64,000 nucleotides of DNA from Viola odorata (Eukaryota; Streptophyta; Magnoliopsida; Malpighiales; Violaceae). The position numbers and the translations under genes are program-made. This document shows positions 49,043-60,370 of the stretch, in pieces (positions within the stretch are counted from its first letter, which is position 1; each line of letters begins with the position of its first letter). Location: the NCBI GenBank assembly GCA_963691705.1, contig OY829541.1, positions 49,248,377-49,312,376 of the forward strand, given 5' to 3'. The notes beneath the pieces were generated by a model. It did not search any database and was not told where the DNA came from. It worked only from the letters and a program-made list of their open reading frames with translations.

Positions 49043-52000
49043 TCTATACTATATAAAAAGCACGAAAGAGCTTATTCCTTTAAATTACTATTATACCCTT
49101 AATCCATTAAAAAATTTAAAAATGTAATAGACTTTTAATTTTTAAAATTACATATTTATTAAAATTGAATAAATTTATTATTCAACCACTTATTTAATTA
49201 ATTAACCTACCTATTAAACCCTAAACTACAAAGCATCTATTTAGGTATTCTCCTGCATTCAATGACCAAATCCAACAACTTTACACTAAAGATACCAGGT
49301 ATTTTCAATTTCACTTCAGTAATTATCGGTTTAATTAAAATTTTTATCAATTATTGTGGATGCAACTGGATTTTTTTGATCCTTCTGTGGGGCTATGCAA
49401 GTTACCATCAACTCTGTTTTCATTTGAACATACGCGACACTTAAGTGTAGGCTGGTGTATATTGAAAATTCCACCCATATTTGCGGGGTTTCCTTTACTG
49501 ATTGATCTTCAGTTTTTTTAAATAATTTATTTTATTGTTTATGTTTAATAATTAATATCAATTGATTTATTTTATTTACATTAAGTAATTCCTCGATCAT
49601 AAATCAATATATATTCAACTTCTCCATTATATTTCTTAGTGGTAATTAGATTTGGTATTGCTTAATTTTTAATTTTTCTCCATAACTAGCCTAACCTAAT
49701 TAGCATATAGTCATATACAATATTTTATTCAATTTATTTAAAAAAAAATAAAGCATGTACAACTCCTTGAGGAAATCCATGTTCAGGTTAATTTTTATGA
49801 ACTAATTTTGAATATCCGGATTGATTTTAAGGTTTTTTTCCCTGTTCAAAACATATGCAATTTTTTTAGAGAAATTCATATATATGATACTCAATTGAGT
49901 CAAAATTGGGAATATAAACTTAACAATTCTATGTCCTGATTATTTTGTATAATGTTTCAATGGTATGTTAGTTTTTTTTAAAGATATAGATAGTAACGAA
50001 TCTCATAAACAGAAATGAAAGTAAATAGCAATTTAAGTGAGCCAATTAGAAAAGAAGATCCCGAGTTATTTCGTTGCTTACGACTCTGAATGTTGTACAT
50101 GGATATCCAAGTTCTTATTTGCGAGAATTTGGAAGAAGGAGCGATCAATCTTTATAATTAATATTTTGCACTTGCCTATACATTTCCAACTAATATCAAA
50201 TAAATCAATGTATTTTTAATTAGCTCAAATCAACCACTATATTCAATAATGTCATTTATTAATAAAATTAAATTTATTTTAGAATAATTTAAGCTCACAT
50301 TATTGACAACAAAGTAAACTTTAGTTTATTTGATGACATGAATGACTTTGTTAGAATAGGAGACTGAAATTCTAAGAAAAAAATGAGATCATATTTATGC
50401 AAAAATTGGAGGAATAATAGAGAGGAATTAATCTAATTTGTAATTAAATGTTCTGAATTTGTATCATAAATGTCATAGTAAGTTCCCTATATTTTTAATT
50501 GGTTCTAATCAACATCACCCTTAAAAAATTAATCAGTATATTTTAACAAATTAAAATAATTAGTGATTGATAAAATAATTAAATAACTTAATAATATTTT
50601 TATCATTTTTTAATTCTCAAACTATTAGAAAGACCAAAATTGCAACTTTATTGGAGGCTTATATTGCAAATTTCAAGACTATTGAGTTCAAAGTGGGAGA
50701 TTTTGTAAACTTTAAGATTTCTTTATATAGTTTACCTAAAAATATATTTAAATTTTTAATCAATAATGTTAATAATTTTTTTATTATTATATAATAAATA
50801 AATAAAATGTTACAAAATAAATATTTTGAGTATATGTTTAATGATTACGTAAATGTATTTTTTTGAGATTTTTATATATTTTTTGGATAAAACTAGCTGA
50901 TGTTTTCAATTTCAAGCTAAACAACAACAAGAACACATACTTTAAAATAAATAAAAAATTATATCTTTCCTATATGGCAAAAGTGTAAAGAAAATCGAGT
51001 CTACTACATTCGTTAGTTTCTTAGAAAATCACATGGGAGTAGCTTATAATAATATTTTAAAATAACATTAATAATAGTAAATTAGAAAGTGAACAAACTT
51101 ATAAATTAATTTTTCAATTAAGTAATGGACTTTTATTTTTATTATTAAATTACCATTTATTTAATTAATAAAGAATTATTATATACATAACTTTTAGTAA
51201 GAATTTGAAATTAGTAAATAATTTATCATAGAAGAATAAACTTAGTATTGTGAGTTAAAAAAGTTAGTAAATATAAATTATATTTGTATAAACTATTTTT
51301 TTTTAAAATGACTTATTATTAAAGTTATGAATAATGAGTGTATATTAAATTAATTCTTTAGACTTTAAATTTATATTAAATATTTTTTTGATAGTATGAA
51401 AAATGAAAGAAGGTGATTTTATAGTATGAAATATTCACATTATAATATAAAATTATAATTAACAAAAAAATTATTTAAATAATTTAATAATTGAAATGCT
51501 AAAATACAAAAGAGAAAGATAAGTTATTGAAGTACCAAAATATGTTAAATACCGAAACTATCTTCCTATGAAATTATTCTTGCGAAATTTTACTTTTATA
51601 TATTTTTAAAATTTATCATTCTTTGTGAAATTGGCATGGGTGATAAAAATATTTCCTTGGTTGATTACCAACAAGTTCCTCACTATATTCAAAGAGGTTG
51701 TAGGAGATCAATCTATGTAATGTACTGATGGAGCTACAATATGAGAAATATCCTTAAACAGTCACAATGAGTAAAATATAAGTTAATCTATTTTTAAATG
51801 TAAATTATTTGTTAAATATAAAAAATATATCTTAATCTATTTTTAAATCTAAATTATTTTAAGTATTATTATAGTATTATTTTAAAAATAATATTCTTTA
51901 TTCGAGTTAATATTTTTTATTTTATTTTATTATTTTAATTTAGTAAAGGGATTGATTTTAAAAGTGTTAAAGAAACATAAACTAGATAAAAGTGACAAAT

Positions 52001-54431
52001 AAATGGTAATATTTATACTTTTTCTAACATAAATTATATAGTAAAATAAAGAACAATCTTTATGAGAATAATTGAGAAGTTTATTTACAAGTATTGAAAA
52101 TATTATCCATATATTATAAAAATAATTTACATTAATTTTATTTTTATGAAAGAAATATTATATATTGTACATGAAATATTTTCTACATGGGTTAATAGTA
52201 TTTATTTTATTTTAATTATTTAACTATAATTTGAAGGCAGTAAATAGTTTATTTTTTCAGAAAAATATATATTTAAAGTTAAGAAAATCATAAAACAACT
52301 ATAAGTGACAAATAAAAAGAGAATTTATAACATTTCCTAAAATTAATTTAGTGACAAAAGTTGATTGATGAGTTTGAATAATATAAAAGGATTAAGCTAG
52401 ATAATTTAAAAGAGATATTGAAAATTAATATTTTAAAATCTAATCATCAAATAGTTATGGTTATACATTTTTCTCCAATATTTATAAGCTTTTTTCAACT
52501 TTTTACTATTTATTTTTTATTTTTTAACCACTTATAATGTTATATTAAAACGTTTTAGGATATTATAGGGTTTCTAATGTAAGTCTTAAAACTATAGTGT
52601 CCCAAGTGAAAGATTTTTGAAACTATAAAATAAATTATGTAGTTTATCTTAAAATATGTGCTAGGTAAAGTAATAAGATTTTTTTTTTTAAAAATTGGTT
52701 ATATTGTTAGTTATCATTATAATATCATGGATCGACCATATGATGTACATCATCAAGATAACATGCAATAGGTACATAAAATATATTAAATAAATATTTA
52801 TTGTAAACTTAAAGTTGTTAGAACGTTAAAGTTAAATTAACTTTGAGATAAAATATAGTTACAATGAGTAACCTTTTGAATCTTTAAATTAAAAATTAAA
52901 ATTAAATGACACAAGTCTGAATCTCACCTCTATCTATCAAAAAAAATGTGCAACTCAATATGCGTGAGTCATATATAAAAAACAACAATAAAATAAATTG
53001 ATTAATAGGTAGTTACTAATTTATAAGTTATCATTATACCTAAAATAATTAAATAAATACTTATCTTAAAATTAAAGTCCTTATACCTTAAAGTTAAATT
53101 AGTTTTTCAATTAATAACAAATTGATGAGATTAAATTTGTGTAACCTAATAGACTGCTGTAAAAGTACACAGAAGATTTCACTCATGGATCTTTAATGCG
53201 AGTGACGAATGTTGATGAAGTTGATATAATTAAGAAAATTAAATAAGAAATCATGTTCTAAGCCATAAGTTATAGCAAAAAAAAAAAAGCCAAAAGTTAT
53301 GGATTAGATGAGATACATAAATCTCCTAACATTATTATCATCTTAATCTAATAAAATATATTTTAAAATTGGAATAGTTTATTTATTTATAATTGTAATA
53401 ATAGTTTCATGACTAATAACTATTACTACTATTATTATTCTAATCCAACAGATTAAGAAAGCATATTTTTTCTTTCAAAAGATAACAAAATATGATATTA
53501 CGAAAAGAAGAAAAAAATGAAGGACAAATATAGTAATAAAATTCTCCCTTTTATTAAATTATAATCACAATTATTTTTAATTATTATTATTGTTGTTGTT
53601 ATTTTTTATTTCATGCATTTCCATTGTTAGAATAATAACTAGAAAAAAATATGAGAGTGAAAAGAAAAAAAAAACAAAGTGGAAAGTGATAATTCTTTTT
53701 AGTTAAAAATATAAAATTTATAAACAAATATGTAAAATAAACAAGAAATTATATTGCCTCAATAAACTATTTTTCAATAAAAAAACTATGAAATTCTTTT
53801 TATAACGTATTATTCTTAAAATACATATATACACAAATATTAAATTACTTAAGTTTGATTTCGTAAAATTTGTAATGATAAGAAATTATTTTTCCTTAGC
53901 TAATTATGTGTTTTTTTTTCATACATAAACATGAAGAAAAATAGTTTGTACATTTACTTAAATCATAATTTTTAATTAAATATTAAACTTAATTTTTTAT
54001 TGAGTTTGAATCTTTAAAGAAAAATTCATTAGTGGTTGTTTTTAAATAATTACATAATTATTTACAATATTTGGAGAACTTAAATAAAAATAATATGAAA
54101 CATCATTTTAAACATTTAAATTTTAATTTATAAAAGTAATTTACTTAGTTGAGTTAAAATTGTTTTAATTCTAAGAGCTTAAAATTAATTATTTCAGAAT
54201 TAATACAAGATTTTTCCGTCGACACTTGCATTAGAACATCAATAACAATACAAATATATTTAAGCACCATAGTAAAAATTTATGTTAATCCTATTTTCGG
54301 AAACATTATTAAAAAAATTATATTATACCAAAAATATATTTGTGTGAAATACCCTTTTGTACATAAATATTATATTTTAATATTTTCAAATAAATTTCGT
54401 ACGTGCAACGCCACGTGCCAAAATAACCTAA
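49043..54431 (+). mobile_element. Helitron-like non-autonomous block, extremely AT-rich
   Basis: The left end TCTATACTATATAAAAAGC, directly after an A, matches the TC-start of plant Helitrons. Near the right end a hairpin (ACGTG-CAACGC-CACGT at 54404-54419) precedes CTAA at 54428-54431, which fits the CTRR terminus. The base after it is A, not the T expected for A/T insertion, so the right border is less secure. No Rep/helicase frame is seen, and open frames such as 49262-49444 and 50037-50219 have no recognisable domain. The whole 5.4 kb is strongly AT-rich and may hold older nested repeats. Confidence 0.5.
54043..54140 (+). repeat. 98-bp direct repeat, copy 1
   Basis: Matches 54429-54526 with one mismatch by eye (AAACATTTAAATT versus AAACATTTTAATT). 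The copies are 386 bp apart. Confidence 0.85.
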
Positions 54432-54526
54432 ATAATTACATAATTATTTACAATATTTGGAGAACTTAAATAAAAATAATATGAAACATCATTTTAAACA
54501 TTTTAATTTTAATTTATAAAAGTAAT
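54429..54526 (+). repeat. 98-bp direct repeat, copy 2, abutting the Athila-like 5' LTR
   Basis: Second copy. It begins at the Helitron-like terminus and ends exactly where the 5' LTR starts (54527). Confidence 0.85.
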
Positions 54527-56043
54527 TGATATGGTGTCTTTTTATGCATGTTTTTTCCTCTCTTTTAGGTCCAATTTCACACTTGATACTACTAATTTGG
54601 CTTGTTTTCCAACTAATTTGCAGATTTGGACTAAAAGGGAGAAACATGAGGAAAAGCGCGCCATTTGGATGTATTTCTGCTGATCTTATCTCGTCAAGCC
54701 CTAGATGCTTTTTGTCGTCGGGACCTAGATGCGATCTTCTGTCTAGGCCTAAACGATGCACGTGCATGTTTCTTTCCGGATGACGTTTGACCAAAGATGC
54801 TAAAATGATTCTAGCGGGATTCCATGCAAATATCATCCAACTCATCAGAGAATATTCCTCCCTACCATTTTGTCCTCTAGTGGGGTTGTTAGGCTATATA
54901 TAGAACCTTAACTTTTAGGTTTAGAAGGCTTTTCTTTAGGATATTTTCCATCTTTTTAGGGTTTGCAATCATTGTAGCCGCCTCTCTAACATTGGGATCT
55001 GTTATTCCTTTATTTTTCCAGAAATTGGAGCCCCAAACTCCAATTGGTTTTTAATCCAGATTTTCATTTTCGTCTACACCTCTTCTCTGTTTATATTGCT
55101 TTCTCCATCCATTTTGTGTATGAATTCCAGCATGAGTGGCTAAATCTCTTAGGCTTGGCAGGGGTGTTTTAAGGAATGCAAGAGGATAGTTGGGAGGTCA
55201 AAGTGTTCTTAAAACGTTTTCACTTTTGTATCCGTTTTCTTGCCATTTTATTGTCATTTCATGTGAAGTTTGTTGGTAGTTTGATCATCTATTTGCATAT
55301 TTCTCATGAATATTGTCGTTTCCATGGTAATAACTAACGTGAGGCCATGGAATAGAGTAGTCACCTAGTCTAGAGTCACCATGTCGTTTGGTCCAATCTG
55401 GCTAGGGCAAGAAACCGGTTAGGGCTGACTTCTCAGTGTCTAGCCCTAGACGTGTCTTCTCTCCACTTCACGGGCCTGCGTGTATGACCCATAAGCGTAC
55501 CTTAGGCGTAGTGTCACGGCCACTCCCATAGGCGTACCTTGGGAGTGACTTCTCTTACGAAGAGAAGTAGGGGATCCACGTGAAAATGGGATTCCTATAG
55601 CACGCATATGGCGTGAAAACAGTCTATCCTTGCACCAATGACCAACTAGCCCTCGACACAATCCGCCGTTTACCCCCTGCTAAGATTTCTCCTTTTATTT
55701 GATCTATTATCTTTATTTACTTTGTTATTTTCTTTATTACACATGTTAGTCTTTACCATTTTTATTGATATTCTCTTGCTTTATTTTCGTTCCCTTTTTA
55801 TTTAATTATTTCGTTTGTCTATTATTACTTGTTATTTGCAATTTTATTTTCTGTCTCAACATCAACTGCCATCGTTGGCTAGATTCGTCTAGACCAACCA
55901 AAACCCCATGTGTTACTTTTATGTCTATTGCATTTTCATCCTCGTCATACATTTAGGGCAAGATTAAATCTAGTCCTTCATTTTCCCTGTGGTTCGACCC
56001 TGACTTGCCGCTATATACATTAATTTGTGCATCTAGCATATCA
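54527..56043 (+). repeat. 5' LTR of the Athila-like element
   Basis: Starts TGATATG and ends CATATCA (inverted terminal pair). Its first 1.36 kb recurs at 62482 onward. Confidence 0.85.
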
Positions 56044-56102
56044 GGAACATTTATTTAAATATTTACTACTTTTGACGCGCGTTTCGACGGCACGCCAAAT
56101 TT

Positions 56103-56120
56103 TGGCGCCGTTGCCGGGGA
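56103..56120 (+). promoter_or_regulatory. Primer-binding site
   Basis: TGGCGCCGTTGCCGGGGA, the primer-binding sequence commonly seen in Athila and related gypsy elements. It lies about 60 bp after the LTR end, farther than usual. Confidence 0.8.
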
Positions 56121-56155
56121 AAGTATTTATGGACTAATTTCTTTCTTTTACTTGT

Positions 56156-58126
56156 ATGACCAGGAGATCTGCACCTGACCTTCTACCCCTTGACCACGAA
56201 CTCACAAAGACAGAGAGAGGATTTCGGAGACAGGCCAGAGGAGCAACCTCTAGCAGAGTAATTCCCCGTCCTTCCCTCGACAGTGAAACCTCTAGTCAGA
56301 CCGGTCCCGACAATCATCTTCATCCCGACCTCGACAACCTAGCAGTTGTCTACCCCGAGATATTCATTATGGCAGACCCTCCTCATATCGACAATCCTCC
56401 GCAAACCATTGAGGACCTCAATGGTGCCCCTGAAACACCCAACACCTGTATCGTTTGTCCCACTGTTCCTCATGATTAGACGCTCAAGTCTGTAGTCATG
56501 CACCATCTTCCCCTCTTCCGTGGAGTTCCAAAGGAAAACCCTCACCGCCATCTTCAACAATTGCACTCTATTTGCGACGCCATGAAGCCAGCCAATGTCA
56601 GTATTGAGCACGCCAAGCTCCGAGCCTTCATGTGGTCTCTGAAAGATGATGCCCTAGACTGGTTCTATGATCTACCCCCAAATTCTATCAATTCTTGGGC
56701 CGAAATGTCCAAATGCTTCACCGAAAAATATTACCCATCAGAAATGGCTAATGTGACTCGCAAGCAGTTGGTGTCTATAGTCCAGAGGAAAGAAGAAGAT
56801 TTTGGCTAGTACTACGAACGCTACAAAAAGATACAAGCTATGTGCCCCTCACACAACCTTACCGAGCACACCCTCATCCAATATTTTTGTGAAAGTCTCA
56901 AAGCTCGCGACAAGGCATTGCTCAACGCCGCTGCCAATGGTGCTATCACTAGACTCACCCCTGCTCCCGCGAAGGCCACCATAGAGTTAATGGCAAGGAA
57001 TTGCATACCCGAGGAAAGCAATCATCCAGGGAAAGATGCCCAAGTAGTCGCGATGCAGACCTAATTAGTGGATCATCTGACAGATGCGTGCCCCTATATC
57101 CCTGATGGGATCCAGAGTTTCAACGGCATCAGTAATTACAATCAGGTCCCATACGGGCAGAACTACAATCAGGTGTGGAGACCACCAAACTCCGGTTGGG
57201 CTAGCCATCAGCAAGCGTCTAGCCCAGGACAACCGATGTAGCACAATCAGTACATGAATCAGGCCCAGCCACCTTTCAACGTTCAAACCTTCAAGCCTGG
57301 ACCTACCCACCCCAACAACCAACAATCTTTCTATCAAGCCAACCAGGGTCAGACCTCCACTTCTTCTGCCCCGCCGGTTGATGAGGTAGCTCACTATAGG
57401 AACGTCATCACTGATCTACAAAAACAAATGAGTATCATGGCCGCGGACATGAAAGAATTGAAAAACAAGGGCAAATTGCCGCCCCAGACTGAGGCCAACC
57501 CAAAGCACAATGTGTGTGCTATGACTCTTCGCAATGGCTACGTCTTACCCCCTCAAGAGCATCTAAGCCTCGACGTCGAAAAATCCTTCCCAGAGCATCT
57601 AGGCCTCGACATCGAAAAGTCTCCTGAATCTGAAATCTTGCCTAAGAAAATATCAAAAGCCAAGTTCATTGGGCCTAAACTCCCAGAAGTGATGGAGGAT
57701 CGCATCAGATCTCCAAGAGGGATGGCTCCAAGAGGTGACACAAGCCCACAAGAATTCACCCAAGAGTATATACACAAGATCCTCGAGCCGCCCTTTCCTC
57801 AAAGGCTCGTCAAGACCAAGAAGAAGGATGAGGATCGAGAAATCCTTGATATGTTCAGCAAAGTCCTCGTCAATATCCCACTTCTCAAGGCCATAAAAAA
57901 TGTGCCTCGATATGCCAAGTTCTTAAAAACGCTTTGCACCAACAAATGTAACTTAGCCGGGGTAAACAAGATAAGTGTGGGGGTGAATTTCACTGCCATT
58001 ATCCAACAGAAGATCCCTCCGAAGTGCGAAGACCAAGGCATGTTTGTCCTCCCCTGCACGATAGGGACAGTCAGTATTGGCAAGGCCATGTGTGATTTAG
58101 GGGCCGACATTAATGTCATGCATTGA
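56156..58126 (+). pseudogene. Degraded gag and start of protease of the Athila-like element
   Basis: The frame starts near 56156 (TKTERGFRRQ). The gag domain, about 56498-56990, reads LPLFRGVPKENPHRHLQQLH, then SLKDDALDWFYDLPPNSINS and FTEKYYP. Stops interrupt it at about 56477, 56807, 57062 and 57239. A proline- and glutamine-rich spacer leads to an 873-bp open frame (57254-58126) that ends inside the protease after LPCTIGTVSIGKAMCDLGAD. The active-site motif DLGA is present, followed by NVMH and a stop. Gag should form the virus-like particle; this one cannot without the stops being bypassed. Confidence 0.8.
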
Positions 58127-58899
58127 CTATTTTCAACAGTCTTGGCCTAGGGTCCCTCCAGCCAACCAAGCTCGTCATCCAGTTGGCCGATTATTCCGTA
58201 ATTCACCCTAAAGGCGTAATTAAGGACGTCTTGGTCTAAATAGGCGACTTCCTATTTCCCGCAGACTTCTATGTCATCGCAATGGAGAATGAAGAGACCG
58301 CTAAAGCCACAGACGTGCTTCTAGGGCGACCGTTTCTTGCTACAGCCAAAGCAAAGATAGACGTTCATGACGCATCTATCTCTCTTGAGTTTGATGGAGA
58401 AATCATTAAGTTCAACATGATAGAAGCCATGCAATATCCTTCTGATCTTTCTTGTGTTAATTTTGCTGATACGATCGATCCTTTGGTTGATAAAGTTACT
58501 GACTTGAATTCTATTGAACCTTTGCAGTTTACCCTCGACAGAAGCATCACGCCAGCAAGATTGGACGTCTTGGCCACAACAATTAAGACTCCACCAGAAT
58601 TACATGAAGTCGCTGCCGCGTTAGAAGAGCACTCAAATGTTGACGTTGTAGACCTTATTGTTACACAAGTTTCCAATCTTGACGCAGATGACTCTATTCA
58701 GCTTGCCCTAGACAGAACTATTTCACCCGTCGTACTGGACCCCTTGGTCTTAACACTTGTGACTTCAGAGCACTCAATTGTTGATAGTGTTGACCCTATA
58801 GTTACACAAGTTTTCGATCTTAACGCTAACAACTTTTCCCATCTTGCCCTCGACAGGAACATCACTACAAATTCAGTGTCTGCCCCTTCTTTTCTATAG
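58127..58899 (+). pseudogene. Rest of protease, and repeated spacer, Athila-like element
   Basis: After a frameshift the protease continues (LQPTKLVIQLADYS, HPKGVIKDVLV), has a TAA at about 58238, and resumes (FLFPADFYVIAMEN, ATDVLLGRPFLATAKAKIDV). From about 58450 a spacer carries three diverged protein repeats (LDRSI, LDRTI and LDRNI units), each preceded by a VD-rich segment. It ends with a stop at 58897-58899. Confidence 0.75.
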
Positions 58900-59098
58900 G
58901 CCCCTAAATTGGAGTTGAAGAGCTTGCCCTCGCACCTCAAGTACGCCTACCTTGGCAAACATGACACACTCCCAGTGATCATCTCTAGCAAGCTTGATCC
59001 AGACGCAGAGCGCAAGCTGGTGTCCACATTCAAAGGATACCGCGAGGTCCTTGGATGGACGGTCGTCGACGTCAAGATACTTGACCCAGCCCTTTGCA
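58900..59098 (+). pseudogene. Fragment upstream of reverse transcriptase
   Basis: Reads KLELKSLPSHLKYAYLGKHD, then LPVIISSKL and REVLGWTVVDVK, which in intact Athila-like polyproteins leads straight into reverse transcriptase. Here it stops at about DPALC and the polymerase is missing. Confidence 0.75.
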
Positions 59099-59279
59099 CT
59101 CCTCAACTAGCCATGACTCCAGCTGTCGCCATGACCACTTTTGAGGCCACGGTAATCCCTGCCCCAACTGCTACTGCCACTGCCTTGACCCTCAAGGGCA
59201 AGACGCCCAATGATAACCCAACTCCGCAACCTGCCCAAGACATAACCAAGACTAACACTCACCACGATAAGTTGCCCTC

Positions 59280-59515
59280 TTCTAAAACCTTTGATACTGG
59301 ACAAAAGGTTTTACTTTACAATTCTTGTCTTAGGCTCTTTTCCAGAAAGCTGAAGCAAAAGTAGACCGGCCCTTACCTTGTCAAGAAGGTGAACGATCAT
59401 GGTGTGGTTGGGATCAAGAATATGGACACGGGCTTCATTTCCAAAGTGTATGACCACAGATTGGAGCTATTCCATGAAGGTTTCCACCCCCTGGTGGCAG
59501 ACCCACCAGTCTTGC
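59280..59515 (+). pseudogene. Integrase C-terminal fragment
   Basis: Reads FDTGQKVLLYNSCLRLF, a stop, then TGPYLVKKVNDHGVV and FISKVYDHRLELFHEGF. These match the end of gypsy integrases. It marks the 3' edge of the deletion that removed the polymerase and integrase core. Confidence 0.7.
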
Positions 59516-59810
59516 CCTAGACGCGTACCATCGTCCAGGCCTAGACGAAAAAGATGGCCAGTCAAGGAGGCATTCCACGCGCCTCGTTATTTAATTTTTT
59601 CCTTGTATCTCTTTCTTTTAATAATTATTTCCGTTATTCTTTTATTTTATTTTATTTGGTTTTTATTATTTCCTTAACTTTCTTCATTCCCTCCCTTTTT
59701 GGGTTTATTTGGTTTTATTCCCTTCTTTATTTCCGTTTATTTGGTTTTCCCTCCTCTCATCCTTTTCAAATTTTGAAAAAAAAAAAATTAATAATTCACT
59801 TTTGCAGGTG
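59516..59810. other. Non-coding element DNA, pyrimidine/T-rich
   Basis: T-rich stretch after the integrase remnant. Open frames here have no recognisable domain. Confidence 0.5.
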
Positions 59811-60370
59811 GGAATCCGCGTCAACGTGTCATCCGCAGGCGACCAACCAGAGTGCGACACGCGTCGCGCAATCCCAGTGCGCCCTCTCATGGTGCGCCAC
59901 GCGTCAACCCATCCAATGCCTTATCCACAATCCAGCTCGCGACCAACCAGCGTGTGCCACGTGGTAGCGCCTTATCCGCAATCCGTCGCGCCCAATGCCC
60001 GCGCGCCACGCGGCAACTCTCTACCCAATGCGCCCTATCCGAAATCAGCTCGCGTCCAACTAGCGCGTGCCACCCGTCCAGGCCTTATCCAGAATCCACC
60101 CGACCAACCAGAGCCTGCCACGCGTCCCACGCGTCATCAGATCCGCGAGACCCTTTCACAGCGGGCCACGTGTTCCATGCCCAATCCCAGTGCGACACGT
60201 GTCTGCAGCCAACGCGTCCTTCCTTGGTGATCCGTGTCCCACTGCGACGCCCAATCCCAGCGTGACACGTGTCACAGGGCCTCTTTGGCAATTCGCGTCC
60301 CTTCTCCTCCCCGAACCGCAGCACGCCACGTGTCCCACATCCAACCAAAGCACGCAACGTGTCACCGTGA
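59811..60370. repeat. GC-rich degenerate tandem array with CACG[C/T]G boxes
   Basis: Recurring pieces are GACCAACCAG, GTGCCACGCGTC or GTGCCACGTG, and CCTTATCC-CAATCC, spaced at roughly 60-80 bp. About ten CACGTG or CACGCG boxes occur here, unlike the AT-rich neighbours. Open frames in all phases read through it simply because stop codons are rare. Confidence 0.65.

Noticed and set aside
57553..58119. Minus-strand ORFs across the Athila-like gag/protease
   Set aside because: Shadow frames opposite recognised gag and protease sequence.
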